Source: Adiantum capillus-veneris
Lineage: Eukaryota > Streptophyta > Polypodiopsida > Polypodiales > Pteridaceae
Assembly: GCA_014529385.2 (NCBI GenBank)
Contig: CM043942.1
Location: 111,038,141-111,102,140, forward strand
Direction: 5' to 3'
DNA: 64,000 nt
The first letter of the stretch is position 1, and each line of letters begins with the position of its first letter. Both the position numbers and the translations under genes were made by a program. This document shows positions 1-11,073 of this stretch, one piece after another. Under the pieces are notes generated by a model, which ran no database searches, was not told the DNA's origin, and saw only the letters and a program-made list of their open reading frames with translations.

Positions 1-559
1 TACTAAAAACCATATGCAACAGAACACTAGGGTTTCTCTGTGCATAATAATGCTGAAGGACTTGTTACCTTAAATTTTTGGACTGAAAAAAATCTCAAAT
101 TAAGGCTTTCCTGCATTATTTGATCCCGTTGATATTCTTGCCTAACTGCACATGCTTGTTTCCTGATAACTTACACGTGCGGAATCTCCAATTCATTGAT
201 CAGGTCCCGAGGGTCAGCTCTGTACATTTGCTGGAAAGCTTGTAGAAAACAAGAAATGGAAAAAATGCTTTCTACATATAGGAGATGAGAGCTACAGATG
301 TTATTTACAGATTCCCTTGGTAGTCGAAAATGTCTATGACATGCTGGGGCCTGCTCTGCCAAGTGAAAAGTTGCCAAACACAATTTTTCTGGCATCTTCA
401 CACTCTCAAGGTGAAGACAGAGCTTATACTGAAGGAATTGCCATACTTACACGAGACAAATATCCCTCTTACTACAAGAGTCACCCTAGCTCAAGGTCAA
501 CGTTTCTGCTTACTATGTGACAAGTGTGATGAGCTACCCTCTTGCCAATCCATATGTTG
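1..559. other. Non-coding flank; possible last GTPase exon
   Basis: No convincing gene is visible. On the minus strand a short open stretch at about 177-225 follows a possible acceptor (tttccag) and ends in a stop. It could be a small 3' exon of the GTPase gene next to it, but that gene already has a stop at 560, so this is weak. Longer open frames on the plus strand at 317-836 are shadows of the minus-strand gene. Confidence 0.3.
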
Positions 560-1532
560 TCAGAGATGCCGATGCCCTTGTATGAGAGAATGGAGCGCAG
601 ACGTTGACTGCATCAGCATCCTATCCACCAGAATTTTTGTTCTCAATGCCACCAGACGCAGACCCTCTTTGTCTTGCTTCATGTCATCAATTACAAGCTC
701 ATTGTTTGAACCCATGCATACTCCCTCATTGCTTACTTTCACCATCAATCTCTTCATAGCTTCTCTCTCCTCTTTGTCTCCATATGCTTGCAACAGCCTA
801 TTAAGGCTAGCCTCTGTCACTTTGACCTTGTCATAATCTTTATGGGTCATAATTAAAAGTAAAGGGATCTCATAATTGCTTAGCAGCTTCATCACATCAC
901 CATCATCCACAAATCTGGGGTCTATGGCACTAATCACATACCAAATGATGTGAATGCACTCCCTGAAGTCATCACACTGTTGATGCTTATCCAAGAAACC
1001 CAAGATCTCATTTACACGCTCCTTGCCTTTGACATCCATGCCATTACTATCATGGATGATAAAAGTTGTACCCTGCTCCTCAAACAAGTACACAAACTCT
1101 TTGTTAATGTCTTGGACTCCAGCTACACCCTCTGATATGCTCTGTGGACCTTCATTTCCAACCAATAGGCGGATCAAGGTGGTCTTGCCTGCAGAATTTA
1201 AAGACAAAAAGGGTATAATGAGCATCCCACTCACATGCCTTTGAAGAAACAGAAATCGATGAGGCTTCAAGTTGTTAAACAAAGAGAAAAAGGAAAAGGG
1301 GGGGGGAGGGGAGCTTGTTGTTATGTTCGGTACCTGAACCTGATCTCCCAACCACCAAGACTCGAACAGGCCCTTGCTCTGAAATTTTCCTACGATCAGC
1401 TTCTAAGTGGTGCTTGACAGCTTTCTCATCGCTTGCCTCCGACTCTCCCCTACCCTTTTTCTTGCACTGCACACAATACTGGATACATAGTAGATCTTTG
1501 ATTGATAATTGCCTTTCCTGCAGATCATCCAT
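560..1532 (-). CDS. P-loop GTPase, two exons (1334-1532 and 560-1188)
   Basis: Probable host gene for a small GTP-binding protein of the TRAFAC class. Exon 1 runs 1532 to 1334 and exon 2 runs 1188 to 560, with a 145-bp GT-AG intron between (donor tcag/gtacc, acceptor ctgcag/gcaag). Joining them gives 828 nt, an uninterrupted 275-residue protein. The splice rebuilds the G1 motif GRSGSGKT (residues about 62-69), which the intron divides. G3 is DSNG (about 113-116) and G4 is THKD (about 181-184). The HDSxG block followed by a IWYVI strand recalls a family of G-domain proteins common in fungi and also present in plants. The N-terminal 55 residues are charged, and no membrane segment is seen. The start is the first ATG of exon 1; upstream lies a CT tract. 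Reading through the intron gives a false 263-residue frame. Function beyond GTP binding is unknown. Confidence 0.72.
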
Positions 1533-1537
1533 CGTTA

Positions 1538-1540
<3 letters not shown>

Positions 1541-1598
<58 letters not shown>
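1541..1598. repeat. (CT)29 microsatellite upstream of the GTPase gene
   Basis: Uninterrupted CT dinucleotides, beginning 8 bases upstream of the GTPase ATG, so it reads as GA repeats in that gene's 5' UTR or promoter. GA tracts in plant promoters can bind GAGA-type (BPC/BBR) factors; that role here is inference. Confidence 0.95.
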
Positions 1599-1601
<3 letters not shown>

Positions 1602-1672
1602 CTGATTAAGTATGTACCACCAGCAAGCTCATCTTATGAATCTCTGAAGGTCTTCTCATTACCCTGCAAGAG

Positions 1673-1675
<3 letters not shown>

Positions 1676-1724
<49 letters not shown>
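1676..1724. repeat. (CT)n microsatellite
   Basis: Second CT tract, about 49 bp, separated from the first by 77 bp of unique sequence. It is followed by cytosine-rich low-complexity DNA. Confidence 0.95.
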
Positions 1725-1726
<2 letters not shown>

Positions 1727-2119
1727 CTGCCGCTGCCCCTGCCCCTGCCCCCCGCCCGCGCGCAGACCCTGCACCACCGCCCTCTGCTCCCAGCACCCGC
1801 CCCCCCCCTGCTCGCGAGCTGTCCCCGCCCCCTGCTCCCGTCCTCTACTCACCCGCGCTGTCCCCTTGCCCCCCCCCCCCCCCCCCCCCCCCCCGGCTCA
1901 CCCGCGCTGTCCCTTACTCCCGTACTCTGCTCATCCGCACTCCCCCGCGTATGGCGCCCCCCCCCCCACCCCTTTCTTCTACGCATACAACGTCCCCCCC
2001 CCCTTTCTTCTACGCGTATGGCGCCCCCCCCCCTTTTTACACGTAGGATGTCCCCCTCTCTTCTTCTACGCGTAGGTCTTTAATTTTATTTTTTTTTATT
2101 TTATAATTTTTTTTTTAAC
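1725..2119. repeat. C-rich low-complexity tract
   Basis: Cytosine-rich sequence with a long C run around 1869-1894, three to four imperfect repeats of a C-run plus TTCTTCTACGCGTA unit between 1965 and 2075, then an A/T-rich stretch. Open frames here are proline-rich artefacts of base composition. No gene is supported. Confidence 0.85.
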
Positions 2120-2206
2120 CCTGCCCCCACCACTTTGTAACTTTCGGGCCTCATAGGTCATTATGGCCTTTTGAAGACTTTAATATAACATTTCATTTCA
2201 TTTCCC
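2120..2206 (+). mobile_element. 3' end of a LINE (copy A)
   Basis: About 80 bp closely matching the 3' end of LINE copy B (7190-7266): both read through TTGTAACTTTC, TCATAGGTCA, ATGGCCTTTTGAAGAC and end in AATATAACATTTCATTTC. Here the end is followed by a C-rich tail instead of CT repeats. No coding part of this copy remains, so it is a severely 5'-truncated insertion directly upstream of copy B. Confidence 0.8.
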
Positions 2207-2442
2207 TCCCCCTCCCAACCCCCCCCCCCCCCCCCCCTCTTCACTTTTGTTTTCGAGATACACACACACACACATAGCTGAGCATATTGAGGGCACCTGG
2301 CCACACCGCCTCGCGCTCCACCACTCGTCGCGATCACCGCCAGTGGGGGTGCACACGTACATCCAGTGACCCCCAGCCGCCGCGCCCGCTGCTAGGGTGG
2401 GTGCACACGTACACCTAACTCCCTTGCGGACGGCGATCAAGC

Positions 2443-3339
2443 ATGAGGAAGATGAAAGATAAAGCCAACCCCTTAGAGGATGCCATTCAAAAATGCAAAG
2501 AGGAGATGACGGAGATCATGACCAAGATGAACCGCAACCTCTGGGGCACAATAAACATGCTCGAAGGACGCGTGCTGATCCAAGAGAGCAAGATAAGCAC
2601 GCTGGAAGACCGAGTAACGACCCAAGAGGAAGAGATCGCGTCACTCAAGAAAGAGCTCGCCGAAGCACGATCAAGAAACACACTGGAAGAGGGCGAACTG
2701 CAACCCTCGGTAATCGAAGAAATCAACACGATCAAGGAGCAAGTACGGGCCATCCAAGAAGGAGAAGAGCAGCATAAAGAAACGACGACCTCTTGGGTGG
2801 ATGTTCTTACCAAAACTCAACAGAAGGCGGACGAAGCCGAGAAATGGATCAAGGTGGCCAAGAAAGGAAAAGACAAGGAGATAACGCCCACACCCACACC
2901 CAACAACATCATTAATCAAACACTAGAGGAGGAGCAGAGGAGAAGGGTGCGCGCTTTACATGTGAGAATTTGCGATCTTAAAGACAAAGGCAATGTGGAC
3001 GAAGAAATAAAAGAACTCACAGCCTTGATGGGGATTCACGAGACGATGCACACAAGGGCATGGAGAGTGGGCAACATAAAGAAAAATGGAAGCAGTGGAG
3101 AAACCTCAAAAGAAAGAGCACTCATCCTCCGTTTTCCCTCCATGGAAGCAAAGAAGTCATTCTTGAAGAAAAGACCAACTCTTAAAGAGACTGGCATCTT
3201 CCTCGGGGATGATCTCACCCTCTCACAGATCGCTCATATGCAGGAAGTAATGCCGGAGATTAGAGCGGCAAGGGAAAAAGGCAAGATCGCTTTTTACCGA
3301 GACGGAAAAGTGGTAATACTAGAACGACGCTCCACATGA
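2443..3339 (+). CDS. LINE ORF1 protein (coiled coil + nucleic-acid binding)
   Basis: Intact 298-residue ORF1 product, presumed to bind element RNA and chaperone it in a cytoplasmic ribonucleoprotein. Residues about 1-90 are rich in heptad-like Leu/Ile/Val positions with Glu/Lys/Arg, typical of a coiled coil for trimer formation. Residues about 165-295 resemble the RNA-recognition-like and C-terminal regions of L1-type ORF1 proteins, including the final LTLSQIAHMQEVMPEIRAA and FYRDGKVVI blocks. No CCHC knuckle is seen. The stop TGA at 3337-3339 overlaps an ATGATG, an arrangement used in some LINEs for reinitiation at ORF2. However, that ATG is one base out of frame with the endonuclease, which points to a further indel. 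Confidence 0.75.
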   Translation: MRKMKDKANPLEDAIQKCKEEMTEIMTKMNRNLWGTINMLEGRVLIQESKISTLEDRVTTQEEEIASLKKELAEARSRNTLEEGELQPSVIEEINTIKEQVRAIQEGEEQHKETTTSWVDVLTKTQQKADEAEKWIKVAKKGKDKEITPTPTPNNIINQTLEEEQRRRVRALHVRICDLKDKGNVDEEIKELTALMGIHETMHTRAWRVGNIKKNGSSGETSKERALILRFPSMEAKKSFLKKRPTLKETGIFLGDDLTLSQIAHMQEVMPEIRAAREKGKIAFYRDGKVVILERRST

Positions 3340-3342
3340 TGG

Positions 3343-6300
3343 TGCAAGACTTATGGGACCCTACTCAAAGTAGCTGCCTGGAACTCCAATGGATCTATGC
3401 GTCTTGATGTGGGTGCCTTTGAGGATAGCTTTACTGGAAGAGACATCATCTTTTACTCTAAGACACACCAGGCCCCAGGGCAATCCATGCCTCACATCAG
3501 TAGATACAGGTGGGAGACAGCCTACAGACAGGAGACACGCTCAGGGCACAGAGGGCGGGGCTCGGGGGGAGTGGCAGTGTTATTTAGAGAGGATCTGCAG
3601 CAACCACTGATACATATAGCCCGCAGGGACGAGCAGGCTAGGTACATGTGGGTGAGACTGAAAGCAAAGACAAGCAGATACCTCTATCTAGCTATTTGCT
3701 ACTTTCCCCCGAGTACATCAGTTTATGCATCACCCAGAGGACAGTCCCCTTTCTCTATTTTGGATGATGACATATGGGAGGAGTTCTCTAGGGACGGTGA
3801 CATTATCATCCTAGGGGACTTCAATGCCAGGACTGCCCATCACCAGGCAGTGTTTTATGATACTTCAAAGGAGATGCTAAGAGAGCTAGATGTTGTAGAG
3901 ACGGGCCTTTCCAAACTATCACACGATGTGGAATGTACTAAGTATGGGCGACACCTAATAGACATGGGCACTGCACATGGATTGGCCATCTTGAACGGCC
4001 TACAGAGATTTCCTGCTTCGGGAGGTTTTACATGCTTCCCACACAGACATGGAGCCAGCACAGTAGACTACGTCATGGCACAGCCGAATCTCATCTCTAG
4101 TATCCAGGATCTCACAGTTGAGCCCAGACCAATCGGGGTGGCAGTGGATCATGCTCTGGTGTCGATGACCATCTCCTTCCAGTTCAGTGTAGCACACAGG
4201 CCACGAGTAGCAGCCTACTCGCTACACATTCACACGGGAGACGGATTCTGTATACATGGACGGAATCTACAGACGCCTATGCACTGAGGACACGGGGCGA
4301 CCTCCGGAAGAGCTAACTACTATACTGACACAGACATTACATGAGGCAACAGCAGAAGCATACCCACACACCCAGCCTGAGCATAGCCGCCGATCAGGGA
4401 GCATGCCTCAGAACAGCTGGTACGATGAGGAGTGCCGCCAGACTAGAGCCAGACTTCAGAGGGAGGTGTTGTTGGGGGACGTCACTCACAGACAGTCACA
4501 AATTGACTTCCAACGCCTGGTGCGGCGGAAGAAGAGGGCTTTTTTGGCTCAACTCGAGCAGGATCTATATCAGCTATTCTTGAGTCACGACTCGCTTGAG
4601 GCGTGGCGGCTCTTTCATGAGCAGTCCCCCCCCCCCCCTGCTATTTCCTTCACAGAGACCTGGGGGCAATACGCATCATCTTTGTACACAGTACCTGGAC
4701 AGCCGGCCCTTCCCAACCCCCCCGATCCATGCCCACACGCAGGTGTCTTTTTCACTGCTGAGATGGTGAGGAAAGCTATTGACAGGATGAAGACTCGGAG
4801 AGCATATGATCATGATGGCCTAGTCGCTGAGCATTTCATGCATGCCAAAGACCTACTAGCAGAGCTTCTAGCAGTTATGTTTAACCGGGCCATGTGTGAG
4901 GGCCTACCAGACTCTTGGAGCCTATCTACGATCGTACCTATCTTCAAATCAAGAGACCCCATGGAGCCTGGGAATTATCGCACTATTATGATTGGGCACA
5001 CACTGGCACGGTTGTATGCATCCATTCTGGAGCAACAGCTGAGTAGATGGGCAGAGAGGGAAGGGATACGTGCAACTGGGCAGGCAGGATTCAGGAGAGG
5101 CTTCTCTACTCTTGACCATATCCTAACACTCAGGGCCATCATCGAAGAAGGCAGATCTCATGGGAGACGGATCTATTGTAGCTTTGTGGACTTCCGCAAA
5201 GCTTTCGACACGGTACCCAACGCTAGACTGATGCGCAGACTACAGGAAATGGGAGTACCCACAGAACTCATTTGGGGGATCATGGCATTGTACAGATCAG
5301 TAGTAGGGCATGTACGCACCCCGGAGGGACTTTCTACACCGGTTCACTCCACTATTGGGGTGAAGCAGGGCTGCCCGCTCTCTCCTACTCTTTTCGGTAT
5401 GTATGTGGATGAGGTTTCTGACTACATTGACAACGATGGGGATAAAGGTGCTCAGTTGGCAGGGACATGGATTCCACTTTTGTTATATGTTGATGACATA
5501 GCGTTGATCTCCGAATCCCCAGAAGGAATGCAACTCAATTGGATGCTTTGCATACGTTTGCCCACGAAAGTGGTTTGTCTGTCAACCTGGGTAAAACCAA
5601 GGTTATGGTGTTTAATACCACCCCACAGTGGATCAGGAGGTCAGCACCTACATTCACATACGGCCAAGAGACTGTGGAGGACACAAACGCTTACACTTAC
5701 CTTGGAGTGGTTTTTAGCAGACCTGCATTCTCACTCAGAAGAGCAACAGAGACTAGACTTACTAGAGCCCACGCAGCATTGGGTAGATTGGAGAGGATGT
5801 GTTCGCAGGTTCAGTTTCAGGAGCCCCGGACGAAGCTCTGGCTCTTTGACACCTTGGTGGCTTCAGCATTGCTCTATGGGGCTGAGATATGGGGACCTTC
5901 ACTGGATCACCACGGGAGGTCGGGTTGCTCAGACGGATAGGGGAACATGGAGAAACCTCTCGTCTCTATGATCTCGCGGCTCATTAGAGCCAAGGCATCA
6001 GTACCACGGGCCATTATCCGAGCAGAGCTAGCGGCCCCCCCACCAGTGGTAGAGGTGCTCACCAGATCAGTCTCCTTCATAAACCGCACATGGGAACTTC
6101 CCAGAGACAGATATGCTCGCATAGCACTTGAGTCCTCTCGACAGTTAGCCATACAAGGAGATACAACATGCTGGTATGGGGAGATGACATCATGGTTTCA
6201 AGCACATGGGTGGTTCAGCATAGACAGGCTGCCACCATTCCAGTACTCATTGGATGCACCATCTCTCATTCTTACACAGTCGGAGATCACCAAGCTCATC

Positions 6301-7056
6301 CGCCAAGACCTGACCCAGCTAGACAACAAGAGGACATGGATACAACCAGCACAAGAACTGGGCACGAAGATGGCTTTCTACAGAGACCACCTTCTCCAAC
6401 TTACGGAAGATGGTTTTGTGATGAGACCCAGATACATGGATACCCACCTGTCTCATGGGATACGGTGTGCTATTGGCCAGTTACGCACATCGTCTCACCA
6501 GCTGCGGATTGAAACTGGGAGATACAGCGGAGTACCAACAGAGGCCAGGACATGCCCCTTGTGTGACATGGAACCTGAGACAGAGCTGCATTATACATGC
6601 CGCTGCCCCGTCTACTACGAGATTCGAGGCCGCTTCCATTGCTTGTTCAGAGAGGGTTTTGGACCACTCTCAAGAGTAATGGGATACGAAGATCAGAGAG
6701 GCCTGGGTTTGTTCTTGCTCGAGCTGCGCAGACACAGAGAGAGCCTGATGAATGGCGAGGCTAACCAGTCTCAAAAACGGATTACAGACTTCTTCAGAGC
6801 AGACACGGGACATCCGCAAGAGCCACTCCCACAGCAGAGCTCCCCCCCATCTCACACCAGAGGCACACTGATTGACCGAGCGATTGAACTGGGGAAATCC
6901 AGGCGCCCACGACTGCACAGGACTACACAGCATCGACGGAGGTTACGTCAAAAGATTCAGAGCACGCTGGCCAGGCATGCACGACGCCCGGTCAGACTAC
7001 TAACCATGGAGGAAATTGATGAGATTCGCCAACGACCGATGCTAGATCTTTTGTGA
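3343..7056 (+). pseudogene. LINE ORF2: endonuclease - reverse transcriptase, frameshifted
   Basis: ORF2 of copy B, which would nick DNA and prime reverse transcription at the target. The apurinic-type endonuclease starts at AAWNSNG (3373) and includes GDFNAR (about 3818) and a terminal VDHALVSM block (about 4145). The RT spans about 4740-5530, with YRTIMIGHTL, GQAGFRRGFST, FVDFRKAFDTV, GVKQGCPLSP and the catalytic YVDDIAL. Downstream are a KTKVMVF/YLGVVF thumb region and a C-terminal Cys/His motif CPLCDMEPETELHYTCRCP (about 6553). The reading frame shifts near 4260, 5535 and 5920, so no full protein is made. A run of ten C at 4627 is in frame. Each block is otherwise well preserved, so inactivation is recent on a TE timescale. 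Confidence 0.85.
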
Positions 7057-7261
7057 TTCAACTATCCAAACTAGCCGCCCTTTTTTGCTTAGTTTTCGGC
7101 TTAGCTCACATCGACTAATCTAGAATCCCATAATATATATCTTTGTTTTGTACTGTTGTTAGGTTATTTTGTTACTCTGACTTGGTATCAGATCCACCAC
7201 CTTGTAACTTTCTGGTCTCATAGGTCACTATGGCCTTTTGAAGACGTTAATATAACATTTC

Positions 7262-7264
<3 letters not shown>

Positions 7265-7332
<68 letters not shown>
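7265..7332. repeat. (CT)n tail of LINE copy B
   Basis: Sixty-eight bases of CT dinucleotide starting exactly where the LINE 3' consensus ends and stopping where LINE copy C begins. It is either the reverse-transcribed tail or the microsatellite target into which the LINE inserted. Confidence 0.9.
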
Positions 7333-7334
<2 letters not shown>

Positions 7335-7335
<1 letters not shown>

Positions 7336-9996
7336 GGCAGGTGACCCTACGGAGCCTGGAAACTACCGTACTATTATGATCGAACACACATTAGCACGGT
7401 TGTATCCATCTATCCTTGAGCAACAGTTGAACAGATGGGCAAAGAGAGAGAGGGCATACAAGCAGCGGGACAGGCCGGTTTTAGGAGAGGCTTCTCCACT
7501 CTTGACCATATTCTGACACTCAACGTCACCATTGAGGAGGGTAGGGCATATGGGAGACGGATTTATTGTAGAATAGAACCAAAAACTCCAAAGCCACAAC
7601 AATAGACCGAGAACCCCAGTCCAGCTAAGTCTATCTCCAAACTGTGGTGGTGCTGATCTGGCCACATGTCCACTAGACAATCACCTGTATGTGGATTTCC
7701 ACAAAGCATTTGACATGGTGCCCATAGCTAGAATTGATGCACAGACTACAGGAGATGGGAGTGCCCATTGAGTTGATTTGGGGGATCATGGCTATATACA
7801 GATCAATGGTAGGACATTTACGCACTTCAGAGGGGATATCTAATTTAGTTCACTCCACTATTGGAGTGAAACAAGGTTGTCCATTGTGTCCTACTCTATT
7901 TGATATGTATCTAGATGAGGTTTCTCATCACATTGACAAAGAGGGTGACAAAGGTGCCCAGTTAATAGGGACATGGATTCAATTGTTCTTATATGTTGAT
8001 GATAATGTGCTGATCTTTAACTCACCAAAGGGTATACAGTGACATTTGGATGCATTACGTAGCTTTGTGGAGGATAGTGGATTGTCTATAAACATTAGTA
8101 AAACCAAGGTCACAGTGTTTAACAACACACCCCAGTGGATCAAGAGATTTGCATCTACATTCACTTACGGTCAGGAGACTATGGAGTACACAGATACATA
8201 TACTTATCTGGGATAGTCTTCTCACTGGGCCAAGGAAAGAGCAGCAGAGACTAAACTGACGAAAGCGTATGCGGCCTTGGGAGGATTGGAGAGGATGTAT
8301 TCGCAGGTTCAGTTCGAAGAACCCCAAACAAAGCTCTGGCTCTTTGATACCTTGGTAGCTTCAGCTATGCTCTATGGGGTTCAAGTTTGGGGACCCTCTA
8401 TGTGTCAAGATGGGTGGAGAGGTATGGGGAGGCCCTTGGTATCTATGACATTGAAACATGGGGACGAGGACGTGGGCATGGCAAAACAGCGGACGGGGGA
8501 CGGGCCAGGGGACGCGTATAAAAAAAGCGTATATTGGACAACACTACAAGTACAAAATTGCAAAGAAAAGTGGGTTTTGCAGTCATAATATCAAAATATG
8601 ATACATGGTAAGGACGCGGCGCGCGCGCACTGTGCATGTTAACGCGATGGAATTGTGATCAATCATCATACTTAAAGGGAAAAAGTAATGATGTACAAGT
8701 GAAAAGTGGATAAGTAGAGTCTAGTGGGCAACATTGGCTTATATGGGACCCTATCCTCTGGCAAAATTTCAAACCTACCGATCCCCTGCCCACGTCCCGC
8801 TCGCTTGTGTCACCGGGGACCCGCGTCCCGTGACACGTCCCCTCTGCGTCCCATGTGAGGGACCCCTCTCCCGTCCCGTCTCGCGTCCCCGCGTCCTCCG
8901 TCCTATCCCCGCCAAAAAGCATCCCGTCCCTGGGTCCCCTGTGACTATGAGATTCTATGACCCTTCAGATGATTAGAGCCAAGGCGTCCGTGCCACACAA
9001 GATCCATAGAGCGGAGTTAGCAACGCACCCTATGGAAATAGAGGCGCTTACCAAATCGGTCTCCTTTATGCACAAATTATGGGATACTACCGGAGACAAA
9101 TATGCCAGATTGGCCCTTGAGTCCTCCAGATAGTTAGCTTTATAGGGGTACACATCATGCTGGTATCCAGAGATGTCATCATGGTTCCAGATACATGGCT
9201 TCAGCATGGACAGCTTGCCTCCCTTCCAATACTCCCTTGATGCATCATCGTTGTCGCTTACACGGGTGGAGATTACTAGACTCATTCTCCAAGATTTGAC
9301 CAATTAGACACCAAGAGAACATGGATAGAGCCAACATAGGAGTGGGGCACGAAGATGGCTTTCTATAGAGAGCATCTTCTCCAACTCACAAGGGATGGGT
9401 TTGTGATTCGACCCATCTATATGGATAAACATCTATCTCATGAGTTACGGTGTGCCATTGGTCAGATACATACATCTTCAAAGTTCACACCATCTTGAGA
9501 TTGAGACTGGTAGATTCAGAGGATACCAGCAGCCAGCAGGACATGATGCCTATTCCATACAGAGCCAGAGACAGAGATGCATTGTATATGATAGTGCACA
9601 GTGTATTACAAGATGCGGGGTCACTTCCATTGTCTATTCAGAGAGGGCTTCAAACCCTTCTCCAGAGTCCACAGTCATGATCTATCAGGACCAGAGATGT
9701 CTTGGACTCTATCAGTGCATCTACTTGAGTTACACAGACACAAAGATAGTTTACTAAGGAGATCTTGAGAGAGACAATCCCATAGACAGATTACGAATTT
9801 CTTCACACCAAAACATTGGACACATAGAGGAGCAGCCACCACTGCAAAGCTCAGCCCATACTCACACCCGCGATACTCTCATTGACCGATCATCAGCTAG
9901 GGAGATCGAGACGCCCACAATTGAGGAGAAGAGCTTCACAACATCGACGGAGACTACAGCAGAAGATTTGACCTTGCTTGCTTTCTCTGGCATGCT
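7335..9996 (+). mobile_element. Truncated, decayed LINE (copy C)
   Basis: Same family and strand as copy B, aligning from B position about 4950 (inside RT) to near B 6985. It keeps GVKQGCPLCPTLFD and YVDDNVL (about 7865-8010), LWLFDTLVASAML (about 8330), and later C-terminal stretches (8965-9990) with many stops and frameshifts. Relative to B it has about 117 bp inserted at about 7572-7688 between tattgtag and tgtgga, and a hAT-like element at 8449-8952. It lacks the 3' UTR and ends abruptly at a truncated LTR at 9997. It is older than copy B, judging by the density of lesions. Confidence 0.82.
8449..8952. mobile_element. Non-autonomous hAT-like element in LINE copy C
   Basis: About 500 bp of foreign sequence interrupting copy C where copy B is continuous. 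The ends are imperfect inverted repeats: left CATTGAAACATGGGGACG, right (reverse complement) CATAGTCACAGGGGACCC. Both interiors are rich in GGGACG repeats. The flanks ATCTATGA (8441-8448) and TTCTATGA (8953-8960) agree at 7 of 8 bases if three extra bases are allowed at the right tip, consistent with a decayed 8-bp hAT target duplication. There is no coding capacity. The ends match the elements at 25918 and 33558. Confidence 0.7.
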
Positions 9997-10667
9997 TGCT
10001 TTCACAGCACTTCCCAGGCGTCCTTAGATGCAATCACATGTACAATTGCAATGCAGACATAGACTTCCTCGCGGGAAAGCATCTGCTTTCCCAAAAAGCA
10101 ATCCCGCTTTCTCAGAAACCATCCGTTTTTCCTCAAAGTTTCCTATGAACCCATCTTCATTGAAGTGCTTGCTCTTCCTTGTGCACAATTCTAACACAGT
10201 TCAAAATTTCCTCCTCACTATGGATATTCCCTTTCTGATGCACCCGTCACCCACCTTGTGACGCATCAGAAATACCCATCACCTAGTCCTTTCCTATCGA
10301 ACTTACGGTACAATCTCCTTCATGATGCTCTATGTCACGCATCCTATGACGCATCAGAGTGTCCGTTCCTGGATGGTCGAATACTTCTTCTCTATGATCC
10401 CTGTCACCCATCCAATGTGACGCATCAAAAGTACCCGTTCCCAGTGGCCTTACAGATATTCCCTTTCACAGTGCTCCCGTCATTACTCTGAATAACGCAC
10501 TAGGAATATACTCGGATGTCTCGAGTGAGAAAAACCCTCACTTACAATTCCAATAATTCAATAAGAATTATTTTTCTTGGTGTTTCAAGCGAAAAAACCC
10601 TCTCACTTAAAAATCCAATAATTCATTTAGAATTATTTTCATGTCAGGTAAAGCCAACTTAGCAACA
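9997..10667 (-). repeat. Truncated 3' LTR of the outermost element
   Basis: About 670 bp matching 30821-31485 with scattered substitutions, both ending ...(G/A)CAACA on the plus strand. The equivalent of 29592-30820 is missing. On the minus strand the LTR starts TGTTGC and is immediately preceded by AAGTGAGAGGGA, a polypurine tract (10668-10679). Confidence 0.85.
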
Positions 10668-10796
10668 TCCCTCTCACTTATATACAGTTGTCCTCAACTA
10701 TAGATGTCCAACTAAACTGCCAGGGAGAAACTGGAAAATTTCAAAATCTTGCTCAATAGTGAGTTGAGTTGGTCCTTTCTCAAAAGAGAATTTAAA

Positions 10797-11073
10797 ATTT
10801 AAATTAAACAAAAATTCAATAATTCATGTCGTTCCTCTCGTACCTCGAGGATATCCTTCACCAATCATCAAACTTACTAGCCATGTAAGAACTCATCATT
10901 CACGTCTTTCCAACAGATTGGAAGTTTAAATTAAACAAAAATTCAATATTTCAATACTCACCTTACCAATTCATGTTGTTCCTCTCGTACCTCGAGGATA
11001 TCCTTCACCAATCATTTAACTTACTAGCCATGTAAGAACTCATCATTCACGTCTTTCCAACAGATTGGAAGTT
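10797..11073. repeat. Tandem duplication, about 130-147-bp unit
   Basis: Two adjacent copies (about 10797-10925 and 10926-11073), each with AAACAAAAATTCAATA, CCTCTCGTACCTCGAGGATA, and CACGTCTTTCCAACAGATTG. The second copy has an extra 20-odd bases. It lies inside the internal region of the outermost LTR element. Confidence 0.85.

Larger units (their letters stand above)
2207..7332 (+). mobile_element. Near full-length APE-type LINE (copy B)
   Basis: Non-LTR retrotransposon with a C-rich 5' leader (about 2207-2442, containing GGGTGCACACGTACA twice, 51 bp apart), ORF1, a frameshifted ORF2 and a 3' UTR ending at 7264-7266 in a 66-bp CT tail. The 5' limit is uncertain because C-rich sequence merges with the tail of copy A. 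The tail is a CT microsatellite rather than poly(A). The element is dead because ORF2 is broken in several places. The clade is not certain: it carries an apurinic-type endonuclease and a C-terminal zinc motif. Confidence 0.85.

Noticed and set aside
1315-1605. Serine/leucine-rich open frame through the CT tract
   Set aside because: Product of dinucleotide repeats; the opposite strand carries the GTPase exon.
1866-2075. Proline-rich open frame
   Set aside because: Caused by C homopolymers; no start context or conserved sequence.
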